DNA of 64,000 bases from Euonymus europaeus. Lineage: Eukaryota; Streptophyta; Magnoliopsida; Celastrales; Celastraceae. The DNA lies in the NCBI GenBank assembly GCA_963580455.1, contig OY756965.1:3484501-3548500 (forward strand), written 5' to 3'. The notes beneath the pieces were generated by a model. It worked only from the letters and a program-made list of their open reading frames with translations, was not told the origin of the DNA and searched no databases. A program made the position numbers and the translations under genes. This document shows positions 32,720-45,962 of this stretch, piece by piece. Each line of letters begins with the position of its first letter. Within the stretch, counting starts at the first letter, position 1.

Positions 32720-35700
32720 TCAGTACATCCCCTTAAAAACAGGATTTGTACGACATATGCTTGCTCCATATTCCTCGTACTCTTCTTTTGTATGACAAGC
32801 CTGAACAAGGAGCAGGCACGCCATTAGTTTCCAGTCCAAATCCAGTTGCAAAATGAGAATAAAAAAAAGCGGCAGAATTTAATTGTGCGATAAGTGAAGA
32901 AGAGAAAAACAAACGAATACAATGCACAAAGTTACCACAATAGAGGCAGGGTCAGGAAAACTTCCTATACCTCAGAAACCTTGTCTAAATTCAGTGAAGG
33001 CTGTAATGAAGACAACACACGTGCAATAATGCAAGTTCCCAGGAGAGGGTAAACTCTTAAATATGGGAATAGAGGGATCATGAGCTTGCAAATTTATTTG
33101 AGAAATGGAACTCATTGGCACTTTCAAATCAAAGGAAGAAATTCTATACCGCGAAAAATTCAGGCGTCGAAGCAAGTACAGAACCCCCAAACCAGACTGC
33201 AAATCGCTGAATAGGATGGCTGACTACATTAACTTCCACTGGTTGAGCCTGTAGGCGAAGAAGTAATGCTCAGACTTCCAAAATAATAGTAAAAACAAGT
33301 AACGTCAATTCATCCAAAAATACTTACTTTGATTTCCCCATCAAGTCGAGCATTGGAAGCAAGAACTCGTGTATCCACAATTTTCTTCACATCCCTTTGC
33401 AACCTTCTGTGGAAGTCCTTGAACATAGTTGATCCTCCAGACAACACTATATTCTATTAACATGTGAAAACCAATGAGGTTTCAGAAAATAAAAACTGTA
33501 ATGAACCAGGAAAACAACGAAAATCAAGACCATGCCAACAAGCGTACATTATGCACTGGAATTACCAATGTATGGATCCTCAGGTGGACACATTCAAAAG
33601 TTAGTTAGGCCAGGTAATCCACAATTTTATGTAATATCCTTCAGTCTATGGTGGAAGAAGGGTAATGTCGAGCAGTATGTAGATTGCAGACACATACTGA
33701 CAGATTAAAATCCAAACATCCTAGGACCCACGAATGGTGGCCTGCCAGGATCCAACCCATCTTATTGGTTGAGAAAACCAAAGTGTATTTACCAATAAAT
33801 AAATCTTATGGTTCTGAAAGAGGAATTCTTATTCTTTTCAAAAGTAATTTGCGGGATCATGCGCCCCTTTCCCCAATTATAACGAAGAAGTGTAGTGGGT
33901 CACCACCAAATTCGGCCCTCAATTTGATGGATATAATGAACCATTGGGGGAAAAAAATCTGGAGACATCAACCAGAAATGTCCCAGCCGATTTTCCTAGA
34001 AGATGTAGTCACCTTCAGCGGATATTTAGGGGCATACTACCAGCTTTTCAATAGGCATTTAACTAATGATTAAGTAGATAGACTAGGGTATTGTGCTAGT
34101 TAAGTTCTTGTGTACTTTAGTTTTGAGTTTCAACATATAATGAGGTCTAAAAGTCGGTCTAACGGCATGAAGAAAATCTGCATGTCTCAGGGAAATAATG
34201 ATTCTGAGAGTATTTGAGGTTAGCAATAAAGCTTTTGTCTCGTGATATTTCTGTGGATTAATATCTGAAGGTGATTTCTAGTGTAGGACCAGATTGTGAT
34301 TTATCATATGTCAACTCCTCCCAAACCAATCATTTATATCTGCCATCTTCCCCCACAAATTCTACTTCCATTCATATTAACCTAATTTCTTGTTCTGCCT
34401 CACAGTTACGTATTTTCCACTCTTTTATCCAAGTATATCTCATAAAAAGGCTAAGGCTCAATTTAATCTCCGAAAGTGCACTTCACCTTGTACAGAGCCC
34501 TCCTTGTGTCAATTGGAGCTGACTGAATGCACTTGTCTATTACAACTGGCAATGGAGTTGTAAAGTCACTGCTATAAATCTCCGGATTGAAGAAAATCTG
34601 CCAAAGCAGTGGGGGAAGGAGTGAAGCTTAGCACAATGCAGTAAAATTATAATAATTATCAGATACCTAAATAGGCGAAAAAGGTAATAATAAGAATTAA
34701 AAAATCTGTTCGTTTGAAACTGAGCTCATCAGTTTCTCAATCACTTAGCTTATTTTCAGTAATATTTGACATGCAGAAGATCAATGTTATTGAAAATCAC
34801 AGAATATATCAAAAACAGATCATCTTGTCCATTGAGATAGTTTATACCCGTTGTTCGGTTTATACCAGAAGCAATTCTCGAGAGATACAAGAAAAGATAA
34901 TTCACCTGTCTTTATATGAAAACACACAAAACAATGGATAGGGTAAAATTTATTTCAGGTCCAAAAGCAAATGTCCAAATTCAATTTAGTATATGCATAG
35001 CAAGCAAGACTAATCATTTAACAATATTACACAGCCAAAAAGGAGAGAATTAATTAGATTCTGCCCTGATGGTTTAAACAGGATCAGTAAGGAAAAATCT
35101 TTCTATGGGTCGTTCAACAAACACTTCTTTTTTTTTAATGCCAAGGAAATTTGAAGGCATCAAGAAAGCAATAGTGATAAACAGCCAAGAATAACATAAC
35201 TAGAAAATAATGTGCATCAATGATTTCCCAGTCAGTCATCCTGAACGAAACAAATGTAATCATTGCCAAAATTTCATGTTATAGGATAACAAAAAAGGGT
35301 TTTTAAAATGAAAGATTATAGAAACAGAGATCAAACCTCAGGGCCAAGAAATCTTTCATAACCAACATCACATGAGTATGGTGCACCTGTCTTTGGTTTA
35401 ATACCTCTCCATTGCTTAATATACTTGGCTGGTTCTCTGTCATGCTTGTTAAATTCCTGGATTTAGACAACTTTGAAGTATCAACTATATTTACAATGTA
35501 AAGTTTTGATTGACAATCGCATGAAATGGCACCGCAAACATCCAAAAAAACTCACGCTCAAGGCAATTCCATCCATTTGTATAATTATTCAACAAAAGAT
35601 TTCATCAAACGAAAAAATAACCTTGACGATATCGGAGCAGGTGTAGCAATGCATTTCTTTCACTTTCCGAGCTACTTCAAATGAATCTTCTGGGGGTATA

Positions 35701-38468
35701 TTCTCTCCCCTTTCCTACATGGAAAAAATTAAAAATATAATGATCACAATTACAGTATTAAACAACACTTCAACATAATAACTATGAATTATACATTCAA
35801 ACACATATATGTTCTTTGTTAAAGCCAATTGATGGCTTCTACAAGTGAGTTTACACAATTTACAGGGAAACAGCAGCCACAGTAACAGGATTTCCAAATA
35901 AATCACCAAAAGAGTTCCAAAATTACAAAACAAGAACGCTGATAATATTTTGCATTCGCTATTGGCAGATATCCTTTCAGAAGGGAGGCACTGACTAGAC
36001 AAAAATGCTAAAAAGGGGCAGCATGCAACAAGAAGGCAGTAACATCATCCTATAGTCCAAATCTGACATATTAAAAGGACATAGATGAATGCACATTATA
36101 AAAAGTTTGAATAACATGCAACTGACAGAAGGCTTAATGGTGGCCTTCATATAGATTTATAACAAGTAAAAAACTCCAATTCGAGCCCAAAAGGAGGAAA
36201 AAAAAAAGAAAATTTTATTTAGATAATAGATATTACAGCAACATGATAACTAAAACTGCTGTAGACATTATGAGTAATAGCATATATGACTGTGAAGTGT
36301 TCATGTCAACCAGATTTTTAAAATCAAAGAGACTAGGCGCTGCTTCAGAGCGTTTTCATAAAAGCATTGAATAGTTCATAATTGGCACAATTCTTAAAGT
36401 AGGAGCAACGTTAACTTACCCGCATGAGCTGTTGAATAAAATGAGTAACATCTTTGCCAGCAATAGGAATTGACTTAATGCTGCTCCCAATAACATAACC
36501 GTCTGCTACAGGTACCACATGAGTAGCCCCATCTCCAACATCGACTACAACCCCTGTCATCTCACACTAAAGAGAACTGTAGGTGAATCTAAAAGTAGAA
36601 AACCAATAGATAAAATCCAAATGCAAGACAAAATGCATACTTGAATAGTTACTAAAGGAGGAAAAACACACAAACTTGAGAACGGTAGACAAAAAAACAC
36701 AACTTTGAAACCACTAGGCACGAGTTCAATAGATAAAGTTAGAGCCCTCCATATCAACCATGACGTAAGTTATCACTTGAACGTTCATGAACGAAATTTC
36801 CAGATCTAACTGCTAAAAATATCTTTTCAAAGATGCTAATCCTTAAATCATAATGTATATCAGAAGCATTCCCTAAGAAGAATAATTAGTGACGAAATTG
36901 GTTTTAGAACACTGCATATAGTTTCAACCTCGATAAACTGTGAGCCCTGTATAATATGGTTTTTCATGCATGATAGAATAATCATAAAGGTCATAATAAT
37001 TTATTTCTTTGAATAGAAAATTTCACCATTTTATCTTTAATTCAAGCCAGATCCACCAAGGGTCAGATACGTTCATTTCTTTTCCAATCTTTCCTTATGG
37101 CACAGCTTAGTGCTAGCACTCCCGACTCAACTGCATCCATTTTTCAGCACGATGACTAAGGTGTTATTGGAGGTTTGAGTTCCCTCTCACATTAACAACA
37201 ACAATAATAATAAAAAAAAACTTATCAAAAATAATCCAACATTGGGCAATATTCAATATACTGGAATGTCTTAAAAAGTATATTCAGTCTATCCCCTTAA
37301 AATGACATTAACAAGGGAAAGCATACACCCATTGATTCCTCAAGTTCTAAATGGTAGAAGAAAAGAGACTACAACAATAACATTTTTCTAAGCAGAAGTC
37401 CCTCTTTGGTAGTTGACTGAGAAATCCCAGAACGACAGAAACTAGGCCACATTGTATAATAATACCTTCATCTCACCTCAAATTTTGACTATGCGTGAAG
37501 TAATTGAATATAACTCAACATGTATGATTGCCTAATCAATTTCACTCTTGATTTACTAGTGCTGGAAATAATGTTGGTTCAGCAAATGATAGCAAATTTC
37601 CAACCAAAATCCAATTAGACAGAAGTCTCAGATGATTGAGAATTTCCGCACCTATCTAATAAGTTGAACACCTCAAAATACTAAGTTACTTTTTATGTTT
37701 CAATCCCTACTTTCTTCAACCCATAACACTATCAAAATCAAAACATATAGCCAAATTCTCAGGTAATTGCGAACTACAGGTCTTCAAAAGCCTCTATTAG
37801 CTACTAAACAGCAACTCAAATAAACCCCAAAATTCGAAAAAATACAACACCGACCTTTGATGTGGTATACCCAGCAGCAAGAGCAAGGACTGAATTGACA
37901 GCAATATAAAGCCCAGGAACATTGAACGTCTCAAACATGATCTCGCCCCTATACTCGCGAGTCTCTGGTGCAGTGAGCGGGCTCTCTGTCAGCAAAAAGT
38001 AATGGTCTTCCGGATCACAACGAAGATAGTTGAAAATGCACTCCTGCCAGTAACGTTCCATGGCATCCCAATTCTCCACTTGACCGTGCCGCATCGGATA
38101 ACTGAGATTGTAAGTGTTACTAGATCTCGATTTCGCCAAAGCCTCGTCTCCTATAAAGAAATCCAGATCCGCCATGACACCCGCGCTGTGTTGCGCTAAC
38201 CAATTGGACTTGGAAGAACTCCTCGACTGGTTCAGAAACGACTCGTTGACTGCCACTGCCGTTGGAAGAATAAAACAAGGCTCTACGTTACCCGCAAAAC
38301 CCATCTTAGTATATCTGAACCACAAACCAAAAACAGCAATGAGAATTCAATTAAACAAATAATAGACCGTATATATCCGCATACAAATATGCAGAATCTG
38401 CAGACGATAAAATACACGTACCCGGTGCCGTTGTCGATGACGACGGCAGGGCGATAAGTGGGGTCCAT
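32720..38468 (-). CDS. ARP3: Actin-related protein 3 (Arp2/3 complex)
   Basis: Nine exons, from 5' to 3' 38422-38468, 37855-38314, 36420-36566, 35622-35714, 35337-35456, 34487-34597, 33328-33453, 33150-33248 and 32720-32800, sum to 1284 bases (427 residues). That is the length I recall for Arabidopsis ARP3. It is one of the two actin-like subunits of the Arp2/3 complex, which nucleates branched actin filaments; in plants this shapes trichomes and pavement cells. Landmarks are [16 protein letters not shown] with the phosphate-binding loop, [76 protein letters not shown] and the C-terminus [11 protein letters not shown]. All introns are GT-AG. No coding defect was seen. Confidence 0.97.
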
Positions 38469-39819
38469 AGGGGAGGAAGAGTGAGCGGTGAAATTGATAA
38501 AAAACTACGTTCGGAATTGTGGCGGTGATAAAAATGGATCTGCGAGTGAGATCCGATAAAGTTTTTAAGAAGGTATAGGATCATCGTCGAGAGGGGCGCT
38601 TCTGTGAGCGCGATAAGGGAGAGTGAGTAGACTTGAATCCCAAGCGAAAGCAGCGACTCAACCCACAGCTTGGTGATGGCGACGGTAGCTCCCGGTTGGT
38701 GGATACTGCTCCTCTAACGATACCCATCTCAAAAACAACAGTTTAAATTCAACAAATTTGCTTCCGTTCTCGGTTTTTTCATCATTACCTTCTCCCTCTA
38801 ATCGTTCTGCGATACTTTTCTTGGCAATCAAAACAGTTCAGAGCATCGACAGAGGCTTCTTTTTCTCTTTTTCCGTCTCTTCTCGTGGATTACTAATTAA
38901 AACTCAGAGCGACTTGTCGCTGACTGCAATATCTATCACGTCGGGTTTGGACCGTTCGATGGAGTACAGCACAACGGTTATTTCACGGTGGGCCACTAAT
39001 TGGGCCCCAGGAGAGAGTGGTAATTTACCATTTGGTGACTTCGAGGTTCTGATTTGGACTCCAAGGGCCCCGATTGGTGAAACAACTTCTGATTTGAAAG
39101 AGTTATACCCCACTCTTGGTTGGGAGAAAATAAAAGGTGACGCAAGAACTTTCAAAATTCATTCATTATTTTGTTTGATTTATATAAAAAAGAGACATGA
39201 GCATAAGTTTCAGGATCCTACTATTCTAACATAGAATAACATGATCCTTTTATCTAGGTTACGATTCACTTAAACCAACAAGACTCGTGTTCATTCTCAG
39301 ATTCAATTAAACATATAAATTTTTATTTTTAAATTCATTTGTCACTCTCTATTCTCTCCTCTCAGTATGTTCATGTTCATGTTCAAATCATCTAAACCTC
39401 ATTCTCACCCCCAATCAAACGTGGGGTTAGCGACGTGGGTTTACGCCACTCTTCGTTGTTGTGTGTTCGATTATATCCGGCCCAATTGGACAAATAGAGG
39501 ATCGTCCAACTGAAATATGGGATTGCTTCGATATATACCGAAAAATTCAATCCTGCTACTAAATCAATATTATTCGCTTTAAATTACTCGATTTGCATAA
39601 ATACATCGAGTACATGTATAATTTTATTCTCCATAAACCCTTGCTCAGGTAAAAATGTCTTGATGGTATGAGAATGTTAGTCTTTTCCTCGTGAATTGTA
39701 TCTACATTAGCTGCCAAAGTCAAGGAGTTGTTGTCAATGAAATTTTCATTCAATTTTTTAATAGTGAAATTGGTAACTGGTCTGCCTTTTCAATTTCACT
39801 ATTTTGAGATGTTGATGTC
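38469..39819. other. ARP3 upstream region
   Basis: It holds the ARP3 leader and promoter on the minus strand. A 158-codon plus-strand frame (38758-39234) begins at a TTG, has no known domain and is not called. There is nothing else. Confidence 0.5.
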
Positions 39820-40074
39820 AGGTTAGGTATATTTTTAGTTACTGAAAGATTTTTTATTTGTTATTTTGGTTATTAAATATTAAAACGTTACGGATCAATA
39901 CCTAAAGTTTTATTTTGTTTCAGACGATTCACTTTGAGTTGTCGTATTAGAACCAAAAAAATCAATATATTAGAATAAATTAAAATTTAAGTGACTGATC
40001 TAAAACGTTTGAACATTTAATAATCGAAATGAAAAATAATAAATATTTTGTTAATCAAAAATTTTCTTACCCTG
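39820..40074. mobile_element. Foldback element with arms of about 100 bases
   Basis: The left arm (ggttaggtatatttttagtt onward) and the right arm (ending aaaattttcttaccctga) are diverged inverted repeats through most of their length: attattttggttattaaata pairs with taataatcgaaatgaaaaat. A shorter relative lies at 42999-43139. Confidence 0.7.
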
Positions 40075-40464
40075 AGATGCCTCTGTGTCATATTTGACTG
40101 GGTCCGCTCAAAAGAAATCTAGACTGCACAATTAGGAAGTGGTTGGCAATTTCAAATTAGGTTTACCCATCGCAACCCAAACTAGCAGATCCCTAGCCAA
40201 TCCCCTATGTGAAGGACTAATGGACCAAAGTAAGGGGCAAGTATTTTGGGCTCGTTTTTATAAAGAGTTAAATTTGAGCCCATTTTCAACTGTCTAAATT
40301 ATCTCGCCATTTTTGCCCATTTTCATTTATAGCGGATTCATTCATAGTATCTTGCATGCACCTTTCACAGTGTTCCAATAATCTAATCAAATTTTTCTGG
40401 TTTTGCTTCGTCTTCCTAGCAACGAAATGTTGGCTGTCAAGAAGAGTGATAGTTGAAGAAGATG

Positions 40465-41367
40465 AGGTATCGTTTGATATTGAGAATAATTTTAGGATAG
40501 TGAAATTAGCAATGAGATTTTAATTCTCGCGTTTGGTATATATAAAAATTAGGAATAGGAATGATAATGAAATATATGCAATGTTCACTATACCATTTAT
40601 ATTTTTATGTATAATTAACAAATTCCATTTTATCATTTTTAATTGTGTATAATTAACATATTTTTACAGTTTAATGAAATTAAATATATTAACAAATCTG
40701 ATACATGTATAAAATTTTTAAAAAATAATAACTAATATCCAAATTAAAATACTTGTTATGAAAATGCAATCCATTTTAACATAATCCAACATACTACATA
40801 AACATGTTATCAAAATAATAACACTACCAAATTATTTTCAAAAATGATTTCAAAAAACCACAGTTTAAGTATTGGAAAACTAATTTATAGACGACTCAAA
40901 TAGTCAAGCACAAAAGCAACTATGTGCTTAATGGGCACAACAAAATACATAGTCAGTGCTACTTCATAAGTTCCAAGCTTAGGACCAACTATAAAGATTT
41001 ACGTGCATCTAGTCCAAGTGTCCTTTACTAATTCATAAATGAGCCTCGCTGATTCATCAACTAGAGTTATACTTTGTTCAATTCTTTGCAAGCCTTTTCT
41101 ATATATTCACCAAGGCTTGTAGCTACATCACGAGTAGCATCCTCCATGTCCTTTGTGCAATGTCTCTTCTTCGTTTTGTTGGTGCCAGGATTGCTACACC
41201 CACTTTCTTTGCCAAGAGATGCTTGCCCGTAAGACAAATATGCATTAGTTTGCTCTACAAATGTTTCATCCATTACTGGGGTGTATACATCATCATCATT
41301 TACATTTGAAGCGTCATATGACATAGGTAATATTTCATTCCTTCACTCATTAGGATACCAAACGGTG
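40465..41367 (-). mobile_element. Deleted transposon with relic ORF
   Basis: The left end contains ggtatcgtttgatattgaga and the right end contains the complement of taggataccaaacggtg, so both ends carry an inverted CGTTTG(G/A)TATnnTnAnGAG. The 900 bases between them hold only the relic frame at 41067-41324 and AT-rich DNA. This fits an internally deleted DNA transposon that kept part of its ORF1. Confidence 0.5.
41067..41324 (-). pseudogene. Relic of a Myb/SANT-like transposon protein (C-terminal part)
   Basis: The 85-codon frame reads MSYDASNVNDDDVYTPVMDE, then a basic NKTKKRHC and ATRDVATSLGEYIEKAC. Serine/aspartate-rich linkers followed by a short KKR block and a helix are typical of the C-terminal half of plant Myb/SANT-like proteins from PIF-type elements and of L10-interacting MYB proteins. 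The DNA-binding half is missing. It differs in sequence from the intact ORF1 at 1434-2427, so it is another family. Confidence 0.45.
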
Positions 41368-41740
41368 AAATAGGCTATTCTCTCTATTATCAATACCAAA
41401 CATTACCTTAACAGACAAAAGAGATGCATTTGAAATTGAATTCAAATGCTTAAAGGAAGGCCAACGGTAACTCCCTTTAACTAGAATAAATGAGATGTAC
41501 TTTGTGTACTTGGCCCAACGGGTCTAAGATGACAAGACAGAAATAATAAAATACTCTATGGGCTCAATTTGAATGAAAGCTGGGACAACCAAAGTTACAA
41601 ATACAAGCCCCATAATAATAACAATTACAGGCCCATGTCAATGCCCTAGACCAGAACTCTGTTTTTTTTTCTTCCTTTTTGTAATAATTTTTTTTTCCTT
41701 TTCAAAGACGGCTTTCAAGACTTAATAAGTAAAGCATATA

Positions 41741-41842
41741 CTCCTCCCAGTCAATAAATACTCAAAAGGAATAAAGTCTTGCAAACCTAACGGATTTGCA
41801 AAAATCGATAAATTCAAAACGGACAATATTTATTGATTTGAG
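41741..41842. mobile_element. Stowaway-like MITE, short
   Basis: TA dinucleotides flank the element (41739-41740 and 41843-41844). The left end reads ctcctcccagtcaataaata and the right end is an inverted partner (tatttattgatttgag). This layout fits Tc1/mariner-type MITEs. Confidence 0.6.
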
Positions 41843-44800
41843 TATAGTGGGAACATAAAGTTAGAATTATTTGCAGTTGTTTTCATGACCTGTAATACCA
41901 TAAGTACTTTGCTTGCCTTTGGGAGCCAAAATTTGTTACTTTGGTTATTTATTAGCCAGAAGCTTATGAGTGGCCTCCTCTCTTGACAAACCTCCAACCT
42001 TTCTCAAATTTATTATTCCAAACATGACCTCAACAATTGTGTAAATCCCCAAACTAATCCTTCACTTGACAGCTATCGAGGTTGTATGAAAAGCCTAAAA
42101 CTTTATTATAATCATATATATTGCCCAGGTGGTTGTCATGGTGGGCACAAACCAGAAAGGGAAGGACAAAATGCAGCATTCCTTAGAACAAGGGGAGCAA
42201 ATGAGTATGGTCTTATGGAGGCTTTGTCTCTGCCTAACTCTTTCTTTTTTCCTTGATATATTCCATGCATTGCACACTTCATGTGCATACAACAAAAAGG
42301 GAATCTGTGAAGTTCAAGACAAAAAATAATTATTTAACACATGATGTAGAAAATGAACACTTAAAAGAAATAAACATCAATACAAGGAATCCTAAAATCA
42401 TAAAAACATATTAAAATGCTATAAAGTGGTCGGAAAACTATCTAAATGCCCATTTTTAAGTTGAAAAATATGCTTATTTACGCTGTCAGACTCAAAACTA
42501 GCTTCAATTTGATATTTTATGTGTCTGAAACGGTCTAACGACACCAAAGATATGGTTTTTTTTAGCTAATATAAATCAAAGACACTTATTTGCGATCTTA
42601 TTCCAAATGGAATTGAGACCATACTACATAAACTCTAAATAGTAAATTTTGGACGGATGAATCTTCTCGTCCCACATTCACCAAACTGTTAACCTTTCAT
42701 TGATAAGGGCGACTCCAGACAAGACATGAGAGTTGATTATATTGAAATTTTTCTATATATAATAATGAAAAAAATTATAGCTCTCAAATTTTTTATAAAC
42801 AACCATGGGCGAAAATCTCTCAAATTTTTAAAATATTTAGGGAGAATATGAGCATTTTTGTTACACTCGCGATACATAGCTAAAGTCACATAACCCAAAG
42901 AAAGAGCAACATTCTTAACAACATTCATGATATGTCCAAATTAAAGCTGATAGCTCATACGATTATGACATTAACGGAAGAACAATGATAGAAAAGTCGG
43001 GTTAAATATATTTTTGGAACAATGAAGTTAACATGTTTGAATAAATTGAAACTTTAAGTTATTGATCTACAACGTGTGAACATTTAGTGATCAAAATAAA
43101 AAATGACAAATCTTTCTAGACAAAAAATGTAACTAACCCTAGAAGAGTCCGTTCAACATTAATATAAAACCGGATTCACTACAAATATTTTGTACAATTT
43201 AAATGTAAGGACTTTTTTTATTTTTGTAAATAAATGTGTAACAAACTAATTAATTCAAACAATTTATGGATATTGTTTGGTCTTACTTTTTTTATGGGCG
43301 ACTTACTATTTATTATAAGAAAAAAAATGATTTATTTTACAAACAAAATAAATTGAATAGGCTGTCCGAACAAGGAGAATGTTTTGCTTGTTTGGAACCT
43401 AAAACAGTAAACGTATCTACAGGTAAAGGCTAGTTCGGTTTACAAGAAACATCTCTTTCACTTACTTTTTGTGATTTTTTTTGATATTGTGTGCCCCATA
43501 AACTTATTACTTGTGTGATTGAAGTGGGGAACACAGAAACCTACCTAAAGTATTAGGCCTCCCAAATTATTATTATATTTTTTAGTAAATCAATGAAAAG
43601 TTTGCAATAATTTAACTGTTTAATAATTTTTTTTACTGTTATTATAAAAATAAAAGAAATGTTACATAATTTGTTAGTTTAAAACTTTTTTTTTAGAAGA
43701 AATATTATATTCAATGAAGAAAAGCTCTATCATTTTCTTAATGAATTTGATTTTTCATCACATAAAAAACATTTCATTATATTCAAAATCTTACAAACCA
43801 TTATTAAAAATCCACTTGACTACTCTCTTTTTTTATATATATATTTTTGAGTATAAATTAAATTTATGTTTACAAACTTATAATTTTGTAAAAAATATGT
43901 AAAATTACTTTAAAAAAATTTCAATATTAACAAACCTACCCAGTTCTACGGGTTTTGATCGATTTTTGAACAGATAAGCGAGCCTGCTATGATGCATTTA
44001 TAATCTTTATTATTTGAACATAAATAATATTAATAAGCTTGCTGGAGAGGTCACTGGCATACAAGTTAAGTACAGGGATGGCCTTTACCCTTACCAATAG
44101 AAGATATTTTAAAAAAAATTAAAGACTAACCGCTACAAGAAATTCCTTTTCTGATTAATGTTTTCTCTTACCAACTTTGTCACAACCCAAAAATAAAGAT
44201 ATGCGACCGGCGCAATTTCTGGATTGACCAAGCTTCCACTGTGATCAAGCAAACCTAAGCTTAATACAACAAACAAAACACATTAACCATATATATATAT
44301 ATATATTCAGTGACATATATATGATGAGAATTATACAAACATGTATGTAAATATTAATATATACACACACATGCATGTATGTAAATATTTGAGACATAGA
44401 AGGAACGTGAAAAGGGGGACAATACCATGCAAAGTCACAAAGACCAAATATTAAACAACTTGGGGGCATTGAAAACCCCGTGTTGGAATTGGAACATAGA
44501 GAGACCTATAAGAAAAACTATATCCGGCGCACGTGTAGTATTGTTTGTTAAGTTGGATATAATGAGGATCTTGTCGATTCCACACATGTGACATGTTTAA
44601 GTTAGATTGCTATGATTAATGATTCTATATAATCAGCGTTCTCTAATAAAAATACAACAGTTTTATTTAAGTTTGCTGTGTAAATATATAACTTTCGCTA
44701 TATATAGTCATGTAATCAAATTCTTAAAGTGCGTTATATACCATAATAAACGGGCCAAAATATGAGCTACCAAGTTCTCCACAAATTATATAAGTGTCCA

Positions 44801-45400
44801 TACAATCACCCCTAACATGTGTAACAACTCCACTAATACATTGGATTCCATCAAAATTTCAACAATAAAACGTGTTTGAACGAGAATAGTATTAAAATGG
44901 GTGACCTTTGAGAAGTTATTGTGTTGCACCCTTTCAACAAAAAACATATGTAACAACTCTTGCCTTATCGATTGTCGTGTCTCGTATCATACTTCTCATT
45001 TTTTAAAATCACAACTACAAGGTATATAAAAAATTTCGAAAAATTTTAATAAAAAAAATTGGTTTTCTTTTTCAAATTGAAGTGAAGCCCAAGCCCCACC
45101 CTCCAAAGGTTGAAAGTAAGTGACAAATCCGAAATTAACAGACGTGTTCATGGACCAGCTCCAGGTGCCTTTCACTTTGGTTCCAAATCTAATAATAAGT
45201 AAGACTGGATATGTCTTGTCACATCATAATAATTCTCCATTAATTTGCAACTCATCCCTTCTCTCCTGTCTAGACAATTTCTCGCTTTCCACATATACCC
45301 CCACTTTTAAACTATTATCACAAAAACTCCCCTCTCTACTCTCCATTGAGAAATTGAAAAGAATGTCATTTTTCATCCGTCTAACATTCATGACTCATTA
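41843..45400. other. Intergenic stretch
   Basis: No gene is visible. It holds the foldback relative at 42999-43139, a TA run at 44289-44306 and otherwise AT-rich DNA. A 93-codon frame at 45120-45401 has no motif and is discounted. Confidence 0.5.
42999..43139. mobile_element. Shorter copy of the foldback family
   Basis: It starts gggttaaatatatttttgga and ends with an inverted partner (aaaaaatgtaactaaccc). The segment gaataaattgaaactttaag through acatttagtgatcaaaataa matches the right arm of the element at 39820-40074. Confidence 0.65.
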
Positions 45401-45589
45401 GAGTAATCACAATGATTGTTTTTTGTCAGTGACAACAAATGAGTGAAAATAGTGTTTTATTGATATTATAATATTGAGAAACGTGTTTTATAAAATGAAT
45501 AAATATATGAGATTTTTTTATATAATAGAAGTGAGATCCAATTAGAGAGTTATGACGATATTAACTCTCTATCACCATCGTAGTTGCTC
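45401..45589. mobile_element. Tourist-like MITE with TTA target duplication
   Basis: TTA flanks both ends (45398-45400 and 45590-45592). The left end, gagtaatcacaatgattg, is the complement, with few changes, of the right end, caccatcgtagttgctc. The element is 189 bases, AT-rich and non-coding. Tourist elements are moved by PIF/Harbinger transposases such as the one at 2605-3983. Confidence 0.8.
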
Positions 45590-45962
45590 TTAGATTGAGG
45601 AAGAGATAGTAGGGAAGATACGAGAATTGAGATATACGAAATCTCCCTATTTCAATGACCTATTTAATGACACAAGGGCAATTTCGGGAAATCACGGTAG
45701 AAGTAATTCATACAAGAAAGGACATTTTTAGCAACTGGTTTCGATAGAAAGTAGGGCAAAAGGAAAGCTTATTTCCATTTGTGCTTTTCCACTGTAGAGG
45801 ACTAATGACAGAGAAAAAGCTAGACGAACCTAGAGAGAAGAAAGTCTAGAGGGAGAAAAGAAATTTTATGCAGACACTGTCACTTGCCAAGAAGAGTATA
45901 CCGCTGTAGAGGGAAAGATAAGAACCACAGGAACTGCACTCTTCTGTTCATCGATCGTCGCC

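Noticed and set aside
33684..34073. 129-codon plus-strand frame inside an ARP3 intron
   Set aside because: It starts at TTG, lacks any recognisable motif and lies wholly within a GT-AG intron.
38758..39234. 158-codon plus-strand frame upstream of ARP3
   Set aside because: It starts at TTG, has no domain, and lies where the ARP3 promoter is expected.
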